Shown here in pieces: positions 41,471-50,732 of a stretch of DNA of 64,000 nucleotides. The DNA comes from Methylococcales bacterium. Its GTDB lineage: Bacteria; Pseudomonadota; Gammaproteobacteria; Methylococcales; Methylomonadaceae. A model generated the notes under the pieces. The model was not told the DNA's origin. It worked only from the letters and a program-made list of their open reading frames with translations, and did no database searches. The stretch covers positions 1,302,001 to 1,366,000 of the forward strand of contig JAUZSN010000002.1 of the NCBI GenBank assembly GCA_030949405.1. The letters run 5' to 3'. The position numbers were made by a program, and so were the translations under genes. The first letter of the stretch is position 1; every line of letters starts with the position of its first letter.

Positions 41471-42855
41471 AAAAAGAAAAACATGAAAATAAAGAAAGAA
41501 AATACGGTAGTGGTTTAGATAGCACATTAAAAACACCCGCAGACAAATTATTATTTATATTAAATTATATGAAGTGTTATTCTACTTTCGATCACTTAGG
41601 GTTTTCTTTTAATATGAATAAATCATGCGCTCATACTCATGTATACAAATTATTTCCAATTTTAATAAAGACGTTAGATATATTTAATGTTTTACCTGCA
41701 ACAAGTTTTTCAACCCCTGAAGAAATGCAGCAGGCTTTTGGCGGAGTTCAAACATTGATAATAGATGCTACAGAGCGTGCTGTACAACGCCCTCGTGACT
41801 ATGAAGAACAAAATGAATTTTACAGTGGTAAAAAAAACAGCATACAATTAAAAATACCACTATAGCTTCTTTAGGTCATTTAATTTTATATATTGGGGTT
41901 AGTTTTCCAGGTAAAAATCATGATTATGGAATGTTTAAAAAAGAATTTAATCCAGAATTAAATTGGTTTAGTAATTTTAATATATTTATTGATTTAGGTT
42001 ATTTGGGGTTTAATAATGAATATAAAACTAATTCGGTAAATATTCCTCATAAAAAACCAAATAAATCTAAGCATAATCCAAACCCAACATTAACTGAAAA
42101 ACAAAAAAAAGAAAACAAAGAGATGAGTCGTGAAAGAGTCATTGTTGAGCATGTAATCGGTGGAATGAAAAGATATAGATGTCTAGTTGACAAGTTTAGA
42201 AATAAAAAAGAAGGTGTAAAAGATTTATTTTCTTTTTTAGCGGCTATCCTATGGAATTTTAACATGATATATTAACTTCTTCTTAAAGAACAAGTCTATT
42301 AACTTCTTCTTAAAGAACAAGTCTATTGTTAAAGACCCTTTAGCTAAAGACCAAATTAAGCTGATCCGTGAACATTTAAGTAAAATTTCCAAGAATTTTA
42401 AACAAGGTGATTTTTCTGATCCTAGAAAAATTCATGGTAAAAATATGCCTGGGTTAACAACTTTAGAAGGGGCTAAAAAAGGAGAGCTGTCGATTGATTA
42501 TAAAGAAATTCCAGTGGGTGCAGAAATTTTATATACTTCTGATAATTTAAAACTAGTAGAGGCTATTCATCAATGGTTTGATGCGCAATTAAGCGATCAT
42601 GCTCGTCATGCAACTATGCACCATGATGCCCATCATGACTTAAAAAAAGATAAAGAATTAATTAAGGTTTTACCCAAGGAAATTAAGCAATAGAAATATT
42701 TAGAAAAACTTAACCTTTAAGGTTTGCCAAAAATTAGAGGCATCTTTCATTTCCCAGTTGACACTTTACATAAAAAACTTCAATTGTAGAGAGTGCCTCC
42801 ATAGAACAAAAGCGTTATAGTGTAAACGACAAATATCTCACATAACTCTAGCATC

Positions 42856-43343
42856 ATGATAACAGAAAACCAGATTAACGAATTTTTTCCCCCCTGTAGC
42901 TCCTAAATTTATTCGCCGTCACGATTTAACCCTTGAAGTACGAACAATGCTTATTTTGCAGGCTTATGAAGCACAGGTAAATCACAACTGGGGGGCTATC
43001 TCCGAATTATCTAGGCAATACGACATTTCCAGAACCTTCCTTTATTCCTTGCTCTCTAGGTTTAAAGAGGAAATGGGCAGTCTATTTTTTCCCAGAGAAC
43101 GGCTAGCTTCGCCATCAAAGGAAGCCGCTGAAGCGAATATTCTCGCGCAACGTTTTGAAGGAAAATCCAGTATTGATGCTATCTCTACGCTAATGAAACG
43201 TACCTATCCTCCCCTTTTCTTCTGTGGGGTACATGAGTCAATATTTATCTCGTGTCGGCAAATCGCTCCCCAATACCTTAGTAAACACGTGTGAATCCGA
43301 GCAGTTTCTTGCTTTTGCCGATGATGAGATTTTTGCAAAGTCA
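42856..43343 (+). pseudogene. Remnant of a second transposase related to the DUF6399 group
   Basis: Opens MITENQINEFFPP at 42856. A T/C run shifts the frame, then VAPKFIRRHDLTLEVRTMLI continues through SELSRQYDISRTFLYSLLSR, a helix-turn-helix. A further shift near 43215 precedes SVGYMSQYLSRVGKSLPNTL and FADDEIFAKS. There the similarity ends abruptly and sequence antisense to the P-type ATPase begins. The recombination point is near 43340. Family placement is from remembered motif similarity, so moderate. Confidence 0.6.
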
Positions 43344-44357
43344 GCCGATGGAATAATTTGCACAATTTCTGGAATTTCTTGGGTTAATGTACCTGTTTTA
43401 TCAAAAATAAAAACATCTATTTGATGTAGAAGTTCTAATGCCCGTCCATCTTTCACCAAAATACTTTGATGTGAAAGTACTCGTAAATAATTCAAGACCA
43501 TTAAAGGGGCGGCTAAACGCATCTGATAACCAAAACCTGCATAGCTTAAGGCTAAAGTATGAGACAAACCAATAATAGGCAAACTCAAAGCACTCATCCA
43601 TAAGGTTTTTTCCGCGCCACTTTCAACGATTGCATCGCCTCTTGATTGAATATTGGTTTTAAAATTAACCGTATTTTCTAAGACATCTACAATTTTCCCT
43701 GCAATGGTTTCAGTCCCTTGTTTATTAACCTGAATTTGTAAATAACCTGATAATAAAATGGTGGATGCAAAAACCCCATCAATGGCAATAGTTTCACCTG
43801 CTCGCACAACAATGACATCATTAACTTCTAAGCACTCAAGTGAAACTTCTATTTCAACCGTCTTATCTAATAACCAAACTTTTTTAGGAAAAGAATTAAA
43901 AATATTTTTAAAATCCGTACATACCGTTCGTTCTGTCTGTAAAATTATTTTTTGTATGCTAAAAAATGCCCAGCTACTAAAGGCTGCAACAAAATAATGC
44001 CCTGTGATCAAAATTCCTGTCACACTTAAAAATTCAAATAAAGCCAGAGCAATTTTCTTTTTAGTAAAAAGCGTATGGTGAGTTACTTTAAGAAAATTAA
44101 AATAATTGTAGGTTAATATCGGAATCCCGAGTAAAGCAAAGGGAGCGTAAAAAGTACCCACCCCTATTTAAAGCCAATGCGGTAAACGAAAGCTGTTGAT
44201 AACGTACTAATTTACCTATATTATTGGAGACATCATCCTCTATTGTTTTTAATGCTTGTGTTTGCGGCTTTATTTCTTTTGAAGCGCGTTTATTTTTTAG
44301 CTCTTTCCATGCAGCAAAGGCAAGCCTTGCGATGGCTAATGTTGTTAAAATTGGCAT
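43340..44357 (-). pseudogene. P1B-like P-type ATPase, 3'-truncated and frameshifted
   Basis: The N-terminal piece starts MPILTTLAIARLAFAAWKEL at 44357. An extra base near 44170 shifts the frame, and MGTFYAPFALLGIPILTYNY continues with an actuator region (VRAGETIAIDG) and the phosphorylation motif FDKTGTLTQE, after which the gene is cut at about 43340. The nucleotide-binding domain is missing. Before the DKTGT motif, where heavy-metal ATPases carry CPC, the sequence reads RLAAPLMVLNYLRVL, without cysteines. Metal specificity is unknown; not functional as it stands. Confidence 0.78.
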
Positions 44358-44734
44358 TAATTTCTCTGATTTTATGTCTTAACAGGTGTTAAAAAATGGA
44401 TCGCTCTCTTTTTTATTAATCAATAAAAAACGCAATGGGTTCAAAACTTACGGAACCTACCCTTTTTTTGAAAAACACCCACAGGGTATTTGAATGAACT
44501 TACGATATGTAATTTCTGATTTCGGTTAATTTTCACTTGTTTTTTTCAAAATAAAATTTTTATGCCTTAGTTGTTACTAAAATATGTTTAAACTCATAAT
44601 TTTTTGCACCCCATTCGGGCTGATAACAAAATACACTTGTCTCCATTTCCATTATACGCAAATTCAAGATACTTACAATCCTACAATATTCTCATAAAAA
44701 AGCCCACTAATAATACAAAGAAGCCACCTATTTC

Positions 44735-44807
44735 AGCTACCAACTTAAGGCCAGACAAGTTAAGGTTAAGCTTCGCTCCATAGTGTCCCATCTTAAGTTG
44801 GTAGCCG
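44735..44807. mobile_element. Short MITE-like element with DUF6399-type IS ends
   Basis: About 73 bp: left AGCTACCAACTTAAGGCCAG and right CCCATCTTAAGTTGGTAGCC in inverted orientation, joined by about 26 bp. It matches the ends of the IS at 39766-41470 and the larger MITE at 17229. Confidence 0.68.
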
Positions 44808-44817
44808 TGAATTTAAA

Positions 44818-44855
44818 GGACGACATTCGGAAATTATTAATCTCTTATGCCTTAG
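44818..44855. repeat. Dispersed intergenic repeat, copy 1
   Basis: GGACGACATTCGGAAATTAT followed by TAATCTCTTATGCCTTAG. About 32 of 37 positions match the sequence at 59777-59813. Both copies are intergenic and on the plus strand. Confidence 0.55.
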
Positions 44856-44875
44856 TAAAAATACTCAATCAACGA

Positions 44876-45550
44876 CTAAATCAAACCCCATTCCGCAAAC
44901 GAATAGGGTCGGTTATCGCCAATAATAAAATGATCTAAAACCTCAATATCAAATAAGCCTAACGCTTGCTTGAGTTTTTCAGTAATGTCTTTATCGGCTT
45001 GACTGGGTTCGTTAATTCCAGAGGGGTGGTTATGAACAAAAATAACCGCCGCCGCATTATGTGATAACGCTTTTTTAACCACTTCACGCGGGTAAACACA
45101 GGTACTGTTAAGCGTGCCTCTAAATAATTCTTCTAATTCAATAATCCGATGCTGATTATCTAAAAACAAACAGGCAAAAACCTCATAACTATAACCGCGT
45201 AATTGCGCACTTAAATAAGCCCGTGTGGCATCAGGGCTGGTTAAAACATCGCCGCGATTAATGACTTCAACAAAATGCCGTCGTGCCATTTCTAAAACGG
45301 CTTGCAATTGTGCATATTTTGCATTACCTAAGCCATGACATTGACAAAAACGCTCTCTATCCGCCCCAAATAAAGCTTGTAACGAACCAAATTCTTGGAG
45401 TAAGTCACGCGCTAAATCAACGGCTGTTTTTCCTTGCGTGCCTGTTCGCAAAAAAATGGCCAATAATTCAGCATCGCTTAGTGCATCCGCCCCGCGTTGT
45501 AACAGTTTTTCACGAGGACGCTCTTCTTCTGCCCAGTCTGTTATTGCCAT
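44876..45550 (-). CDS. radC: RadC/YicR family JAB1/MPN-domain protein
   Basis: 224 residues. The N-terminal helix-hairpin-helix region ([20 protein letters not shown]) is followed by the JAMM/MPN metal site: FVHNHPSG (H173, H175) and D186. Named for a historical repair phenotype; the biochemical function is uncertain. It lies divergently from coaBC, the usual arrangement. Intact. Confidence 0.93.
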   Translation of the reverse strand: MAITDWAEEERPREKLLQRGADALSDAELLAIFLRTGTQGKTAVDLARDLLQEFGSLQALFGADRERFCQCHGLGNAKYAQLQAVLEMARRHFVEVINRGDVLTSPDATRAYLSAQLRGYSYEVFACLFLDNQHRIIELEELFRGTLNSTCVYPREVVKKALSHNAAAVIFVHNHPSGINEPSQADKDITEKLKQALGLFDIEVLDHFIIGDNRPYSFAEWGLI

Positions 45551-45653
45551 TAAAAATTCTTCCGTTTAACCTTAGAGTTCTTAAATCATAGAAGATTTTT
45601 TTTATCCTTGCCATAATAGAGCCTATTTCCATGATGATTAAAGGGGTCTTATT

Positions 45654-46868
45654 ATTAAACAACATATTCTACTTGCCGTCTGTGGCGGCATTGCCGCTTA
45701 TAAGTCAGCAGAAATAGTTCGTTTGTTAGTTAAAAAAGGCCATGCGGTTAAGGTCATTATGACGGATTCAGCGATGGAATTTATTCGGCCTTTAACCTTT
45801 CAGGCATTATCGGGAAACCCTGTGCAAACGCAATTATTGGATACCGAACAAGATAATGCGATGGGGCATATTAATCTAGCACGTTGGGCCGATAAAATTA
45901 TTATTGCACCCGCAACGGCTAACATAATCGCTAAATTAGCCCACGGTTTAGCCGATGATTTAGTCAGCACTTTATGTCTGGCCGCTGAATGCCCTATTTA
46001 TATTGCGCCTTCGATGAATCAGGCTATGTGGCATAAACCTATTACGCAGACAAATATTAACGCATTACAACAACAAGGAATGCAGCTTATTTTTCCTGAA
46101 CAAGGAGAACAAGCGTGTGGCGAAGTGGGTTGGGGACGACTTGCCGAGCCGTTAATAATTTGTCAGTCTGTCATTGAGGACGATATATCAACGGTTAATA
46201 ACAGTTTGAAAGGCGTTCGTTTATTAATTAGTGCAGGGCCTACCCGCGAACCTTTGGATCCTGTTCGTTATTTGACGAATCGCAGCTCAGGAAAAATGGG
46301 GTATGCACTAGCAGAAGCGGGACTATGGGCGGGCGCATCAGTTAGTTTAGTCAGCGGTGTGGTTAATTTGACCGCGCCTTCTGAGGTTAATTTAACGGTC
46401 GTTGAAACCGCAGACGAGATGTTTCAAGCGGTTATGTCAAAAGCGACCTCACACGATATTTATATTGGTTCGGCGGCGGTTGCCGATTATACGCCTGTTC
46501 AAATGTCCTCTCAAAAAATAAAAAAACAAAAGCAAGAAATGATCCTAAGCTTGCAAAAAACGAAAGATATTTTAGCGGAAGTGGCTTTATTAGCGAAGCG
46601 ACCTTTTGTTGTAGGCTTTGCCGCTGAAACAGATCATCTTGAAACCTATGCGCGTGATAAACTGCAATGCAAAAACTTGGACATGATTGCGGCGAATTGG
46701 GTGGGGCGTGAACAGGGTGGATTTGAAAACAATGAGAATGCGTTACAGGTTTTTTGGCATAATGGTCACAAAAATTTCCCCCTAATAAATAAAAAGCATC
46801 TAGCGAAGCAATTAATCGCTTTGATCGCTGAGATAAGAAATGAAAACAATACAATTAAAAATACTTGA
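45654..46868 (+). CDS. coaBC: Bifunctional phosphopantothenoylcysteine decarboxylase/synthetase, probable AUU start
   Basis: 404 residues if started at ATT 45654. CoaBC makes 4'-phosphopantetheine from 4'-phosphopantothenate and Cys for coenzyme A. The flavin-binding N-terminus [20 protein letters not shown] must be included, yet no ATG, GTG or TTG lies between the in-frame TAA (45636-45638) and that motif; ATT 45651 or 45654 follows AAAGGGG by 4-7 nt. Downstream landmarks are intact: PSMNQAMW (decarboxylase) and [20 protein letters not shown] (synthetase). An out-of-frame ATG at 45631 suggests a frameshift as the alternative. Confidence 0.88.
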   Translation: MKQHILLAVCGGIAAYKSAEIVRLLVKKGHAVKVIMTDSAMEFIRPLTFQALSGNPVQTQLLDTEQDNAMGHINLARWADKIIIAPATANIIAKLAHGLADDLVSTLCLAAECPIYIAPSMNQAMWHKPITQTNINALQQQGMQLIFPEQGEQACGEVGWGRLAEPLIICQSVIEDDISTVNNSLKGVRLLISAGPTREPLDPVRYLTNRSSGKMGYALAEAGLWAGASVSLVSGVVNLTAPSEVNLTVVETADEMFQAVMSKATSHDIYIGSAAVADYTPVQMSSQKIKKQKQEMILSLQKTKDILAEVALLAKRPFVVGFAAETDHLETYARDKLQCKNLDMIAANWVGREQGGFENNENALQVFWHNGHKNFPLINKKHLAKQLIALIAEIRNENNTIKNT

Positions 46869-47295
46869 TAAACGCTTAGGCCATGAAATCCCCTTACCTA
46901 ATTATGCAACAACAGGGTCAGCGGGGTTAGATTTACGCGCCTGTATAGAGACAGCGACCACGTTATTACCTGGCGATACCCTTTTAATTCCAACAGGATT
47001 AGCCATTCATATTAATAACCCCCACTTAGCGGCCATGCTATTACCTCGCTCAGGTTTAGGTCATAAGCACGGTATTGTGCTGGGGAATTTGGTGGGACTC
47101 ATTGATTCCGATTACCAAGGTCAAGTTTTTGTTTCTTGCTGGAATAGAGGAAGCAGTGAATTTGAGATTAATATCGGTGAACGAATCGCACAAATGGTGT
47201 TTGTTCCTGTTGAACAAGTTGAATTTGAACGCGTTGATGAATTTAATCAAAGTTTGCGGGGTGCGGGTGGTTTTGGTCATACCGGTCGTGATTAA
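46840..47295 (+). CDS. dut: dUTP diphosphatase
   Basis: 151 residues. It hydrolyses dUTP to dUMP and pyrophosphate. The five trimeric dUTPase motifs are present: [40 protein letters not shown] and the C-terminal [12 protein letters not shown]. It overlaps the end of coaBC by 29 bp, and algC follows 23 bp downstream, the standard coaBC-dut-algC order. Confidence 0.96.
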   Translation: MKTIQLKILDKRLGHEIPLPNYATTGSAGLDLRACIETATTLLPGDTLLIPTGLAIHINNPHLAAMLLPRSGLGHKHGIVLGNLVGLIDSDYQGQVFVSCWNRGSSEFEINIGERIAQMVFVPVEQVEFERVDEFNQSLRGAGGFGHTGRD

Positions 47296-47318
47296 AACGA
47301 CTGTTAAGGAAAATTAAA

Positions 47319-49847
47319 ATGGCTCGAATTTTTGGAATAGCGGCTGCCTTTACGATTGCTATGATTGTACTGAGTAGTTTAGGTGTTTTTTGGGTCTCCA
47401 CAATAACATCGGAGGCTAAAGAAGAGTCCAAACAAGAATTGACAAATTCTGCGATTAAAGTGCTTGCTTATACGGTTTATTCACAAGTTAAACTGCTTGA
47501 AAAACAGGTTGCGCAATTAGCAACTGACCGCGATGTTATTGCCGCAACTGAAAGTGCCGATCGAGTCCTACTTGAAAATATTGCCTATAAATTTCAAACA
47601 CAATTACCTTACGCGCTCAAAGTTAGAATCTGTTTGCTTGGAATTGATCGAATTGATGAAACCGCAAAACCTTATATGGGGCAAGCAGATTTATTTTTAG
47701 TCCAAAAAACATTTGAAAGTAAACAACTGTCTGCGGTACAAGGGCAAGGTATTAATCGGCATTTTGCAATTACGGCAGCAATAAAAAGAGATAATCAGAT
47801 TATTGGGGTTATTTTAGCAAGTTTAGATGTCAATTTTCTTCGGCGGTTATTTAAAAATTCCCCGATAGAAAATAACTTTGTTATGTTAAAACAACGCGAT
47901 ATGACCGTAGCAAAAATAGGGGATGTTTCGATGAAAAATAAATCGTTTCATGTCTTAAAAATTCCTGATACCCGCTGGCAACTTGATTATTGGCCCTATC
48001 AAACGAATCAAGCAGGTCAAAGCGTCGTTGTTAAGAAAAGTAGCCTTCCTCGTTATGAGTTATTAACCGTGATTATAATCGGGGTTAGTTTACTGACCTG
48101 CCTTATCTATTTTTTTGGTTATTATCAAGTACGAGGATTATTACGGCAAGATCAAAAAAAATTAATTTATGCGATTAAAGATTTAAGAGCGGGGAAAGAT
48201 GTCAGTCATTATTCAATGCACTTAATTGAAATGAAAGTTATTATCGCGACACTGGCAAAATTTAAACGTTCTCATAAAAAACAACTTAAACGTAAAAATC
48301 CTCCCCCTCCAACGATCGCACCGACAAAAGAAAAATTATCGCCACCGCTCCCAAAATCCATAGCGCAGTCTAAAGAAGAACCCAATCCTGAGCCGTTACT
48401 TGAGGCAGAGTCAAAAAAATCATTAAAAACCACTATAAATCCGACTATTCCAGACAAGATAGCCCCCCCATATCTGGAAGAAACTATTTTTAAAGTTTAT
48501 GGTATTCAAGGGATTGCAGGCAAAAATTTATCGAAAACCAAAGTTTATGAAATTGGTTTAGCCATTGGTTCCGAGGTGAAAAATAAAGGACGACGGATGG
48601 TTGTCGTTGCTAAAGATGGTCGGCTTTCAAGTGATGATTTAATTGAGAGTTTGGTTAAAGGACTTATTTCTACAGGCTGTAATGTTTTAGATTTAGGGCA
48701 AATACCTACCCCGTTATTGTATTTTATTACGCATCATGTCGGAGGACGCTCGGGTGTGATGATTACAGGGGGTCACCTTGCCTCTGAATATAACGGTTTA
48801 AAGGTGGTTATTAATGGTGAAATTTTAGCAGGCGAAAAGATTCAGCAGCTTCGACAACGTATTGAAGATGAACGTTATATTACCGGGTCATTAGGCACTG
48901 TGGAAAAAAATGATTCGTACGGTGAAGAGTACATCGGAACCATTTGTGATGATATCGAACTTAAAAGAAATTTAAAGGTAATTGTCGATTGTGGTAATGG
49001 AATTGTGGGTAAAATTATTTCTGAATTACTGGAAAACTTAGGGTGCGATGTAACCTTGCTCTATAATCAGGTAGATGGTCACTTTCCAAATCATCTTCCC
49101 GACCCAACCAACCCTGAAAATTTTAAAGAACTGATTAACAAGGTTAAAAATGATAAAGCCGATGTCGGTTTGTCTTTTGATGGCGATGGAAACCGTTTAG
49201 GGGTTGTTGATAGTCAAGGAAAAATCATCTGGACAGACCGACAAATGATGTTATTTTCTAAACAAATTTTAGGTAAACAAGTAGGCGCTGAAATTATTTA
49301 TGACATCAAATGTTCACAGCATTTAGGGGAATATATTAAAAAACAAGGAGGTCGCCCTATCATGTGGAAAGCAGGCCATTCTTTTTTAAAAGAAAAGATG
49401 CAAGAAAAAAGCGCGGTACTTATAGGGGGGATGTCAGGAAATATAGCGTTTAATGATCGCTGGTTTGGATTTGATGACGCGCTTTATTCAGCCGCTCGAC
49501 TGTTAGAAATATTAGCCGCCGATAAACGTTCATCCCATGAAGTTTTTGCAGAATTACCTGATAGTATTAACACCGCTGAAATATTAATTGAGATTGCAGA
49601 AAATGAAAAATTTCCTTTTATAGCTGAGTTTATAAAAAGAGCCGACTTTCCTGATGCGACACTGATTGATATCGATGGTTTACGGATAGAGTTTGATGAT
49701 GGATGGGCATTAGTACGGGCATCGAATAGCAGCTCGTCAATTATGCTGCGATTTGAAGCCGATAATCAAGAGGCTCTGTTAAAAATACAACAACGAATTA
49801 AGCAATTAATGAGCGAAATTAATCAAGGAATTAAAATTCCTTTTTAG
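47319..49847 (+). CDS. Membrane-anchored AlgC-like phosphohexomutase homologue with degenerate active site
   Basis: 842 residues. TM1 is about 5-28, a periplasmic sensor-like region 30-240, TM2 about 245-267, a Pro/Lys-rich linker 325-385, and an alpha-D-phosphohexomutase fold 388-842. Position after coaBC-dut and overall similarity identify it as AlgC (phosphomannomutase/phosphoglucomutase). Key residues differ: the YDIRG motif is Y394-G-I-Q-G, the phosphoserine loop TGSHNP is TGGHLA (G485 at the Ser), the metal loop DGDGDR is DGDGNR (N625), and GEMSGH is GGMSGN (G704, N708). The frame is intact, so this looks like a pseudoenzyme rather than a pseudogene. AAGGA precedes the ATG. Confidence 0.82.
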   Translation: MARIFGIAAAFTIAMIVLSSLGVFWVSTITSEAKEESKQELTNSAIKVLAYTVYSQVKLLEKQVAQLATDRDVIAATESADRVLLENIAYKFQTQLPYALKVRICLLGIDRIDETAKPYMGQADLFLVQKTFESKQLSAVQGQGINRHFAITAAIKRDNQIIGVILASLDVNFLRRLFKNSPIENNFVMLKQRDMTVAKIGDVSMKNKSFHVLKIPDTRWQLDYWPYQTNQAGQSVVVKKSSLPRYELLTVIIIGVSLLTCLIYFFGYYQVRGLLRQDQKKLIYAIKDLRAGKDVSHYSMHLIEMKVIIATLAKFKRSHKKQLKRKNPPPPTIAPTKEKLSPPLPKSIAQSKEEPNPEPLLEAESKKSLKTTINPTIPDKIAPPYLEETIFKVYGIQGIAGKNLSKTKVYEIGLAIGSEVKNKGRRMVVVAKDGRLSSDDLIESLVKGLISTGCNVLDLGQIPTPLLYFITHHVGGRSGVMITGGHLASEYNGLKVVINGEILAGEKIQQLRQRIEDERYITGSLGTVEKNDSYGEEYIGTICDDIELKRNLKVIVDCGNGIVGKIISELLENLGCDVTLLYNQVDGHFPNHLPDPTNPENFKELINKVKNDKADVGLSFDGDGNRLGVVDSQGKIIWTDRQMMLFSKQILGKQVGAEIIYDIKCSQHLGEYIKKQGGRPIMWKAGHSFLKEKMQEKSAVLIGGMSGNIAFNDRWFGFDDALYSAARLLEILAADKRSSHEVFAELPDSINTAEILIEIAENEKFPFIAEFIKRADFPDATLIDIDGLRIEFDDGWALVRASNSSSSIMLRFEADNQEALLKIQQRIKQLMSEINQGIKIPF

Positions 49848-50048
49848 CGGCTATCTCTTTTAAGGTGAAATTTGATGCGGAATCTACATGGATTTTACGC
49901 TCGTTACAAAGATTCGAGTCAAAAATAGTAACCGAGTACAAAAGCGATAATCATTTGAAGTTAGTCACATTTTTTAGTCATTTACTGACCCTATTACGGT
50001 ATTTTAGCCTAAAAACTATATTTGAAGTGTTAAAGGATAATAAACATT

Positions 50049-50705
50049 ATGATTACCATTTATAACCAAGACCCTGTACGTCAACAGGCACTCTCAAGCT
50101 TTTTAAAGCTATGCCATATTAAAACGTACCCCAGTAAAACTATTTTAATTAAATCAGGTGATATTAACGAAACCCTCTATTACATTATTAAAGGGTCAGT
50201 TTTAGTGGATGCGGAAGATGATGATGGGAAAGAGTTAATTTTAGCCTACCTTAATAAAGGCGATTTTATTGGTGAAATGGGCGTTTTTAATGGGCAAGAT
50301 CCCCGAATGGTGAATGTTAAAACCCGTTGTGAATGTACGGTGGCTGAAATTAGTCATGATCGTATTCGTAATGTGTTGAAAAAAGAATTACCTGAATATG
50401 CAGCAGATATTTTATTTATTATTGGCGAACAAATGGCCGAACGGTTATTTATTACCAGTCGTAATTTTCGTGATCTTGCCTTTATGGATACCAAGGGACG
50501 AATTGCCAGAACCTTATTAGATTTGTGTAAAGAACCTGATGCTATTACGCATCCTGATGGAATGCAGCTTCACATGAGCCGTCAAGAAATTAGTCATATT
50601 GTGGGTTGTTCCCGTGAGGTCGTTGGACGCGTTTTAAAAGAATTAGAAGAAAAAGGTTTGATTACTGCACATGGTAAAACGATTGTTGTTTTTGGAACAC
50701 GTTAA
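50049..50705 (+). CDS. crp: cAMP receptor protein (CRP/Vfr type)
   Basis: 218 residues. The cyclic-nucleotide domain has GDFIGEMGVF and a phosphate-binding-type arginine region (DPRMVNVKTRC). The helix-turn-helix MSRQEISHIVGCSREVVGRV carries the R-E-x3-R residues that read TGTGA half sites. The close match to E. coli CRP in NFRDLAFMD and THPDGMQ supports the name. AAAGGA lies 11 nt before the ATG. The 201-bp gap after algC contains no convincing gene. hemJ follows 27 bp downstream. Confidence 0.93.
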   Translation: MITIYNQDPVRQQALSSFLKLCHIKTYPSKTILIKSGDINETLYYIIKGSVLVDAEDDDGKELILAYLNKGDFIGEMGVFNGQDPRMVNVKTRCECTVAEISHDRIRNVLKKELPEYAADILFIIGEQMAERLFITSRNFRDLAFMDTKGRIARTLLDLCKEPDAITHPDGMQLHMSRQEISHIVGCSREVVGRVLKELEEKGLITAHGKTIVVFGTR

Positions 50706-50732
50706 TGATTTTTCACTAAGGAGGCTTAGCTT

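Larger units (their letters stand above)
39468..42297 (+). mobile_element. IS5-like insertion sequence, copy 5, inserted in copy 4 and itself interrupted
   Basis: Inserted 24 bp before the right end of copy 4, with target duplication ATT at 39465-39467 and 42298-42300. It is split by the DUF6399-type IS at 39766-41470. Subtracting that element and its 6-bp target copy leaves exactly 1119 bp, the intact length. Its transposase frames start at 39636 and end at 42275; the second half still reads MFKKEFNPELNWF to LAAILWNFNMIY. Confidence 0.92.
38372..42324 (+). mobile_element. IS5-like insertion sequence, copy 4, itself interrupted
   Basis: The element begins at 38372 and continues to 39467; its last 24 bp (AACTTCTTCTTAAAGAACAA + GTCT) are found at 42301-42324, after copy 5. 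The target duplication ATT is at 38369-38371 and 42325-42327. Without the insert it is 1120 bp, one more than intact copies, because of an extra T near 39431. It splits the His-rich protein gene. Confidence 0.92.
38135..42693 (+). pseudogene. Secreted His-rich protein, split by nested IS elements
   Basis: The N-terminal part (38135-38371) has a signal peptide (MKLHLILFSSFIILNSSFIVA), a stretch of NEK repeats and ends GGLQQVI. The C-terminal part (42328-42693) resumes VKDPLAKDQIKLIREHL. Removing all inserted DNA and one ATT copy gives a 200-residue protein. Near the C-terminus, HARHATMHHDAHHD (about 170-183) holds six histidines, suggesting metal binding. It follows the FNR-like gene by 3 bp. 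No family was recognised. In the present state the N-terminal fragment would gain a short IS-encoded tail, RLVLLNKIY. Confidence 0.85.
44358..44875. other. Gene-free stretch between ATPase remnant and radC
   Basis: 518 bp without a convincing reading frame. It holds the MITE-like element at 44735-44807 and one copy of a dispersed 38-bp repeat (44818-44855). A run CTCTCTTTTTTATT lies near 44404. Nothing else was recognised. Confidence 0.6.

Noticed and set aside
38372-42324. Composite transposon carrying cargo between IS copies 4 and 5
   Set aside because: The copies are nested, not flanking: copy 5 lies inside copy 4, and all DNA between is accounted for as IS sequence.
43224-43424. 66-codon plus-strand frame
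   Set aside because: A chimera of the transposase remnant and antisense P-type ATPase sequence.
49865-50065. 66-codon frame between algC and crp
   Set aside because: Overlaps the crp start, has no family resemblance and no clear ribosome site; more likely the crp leader.
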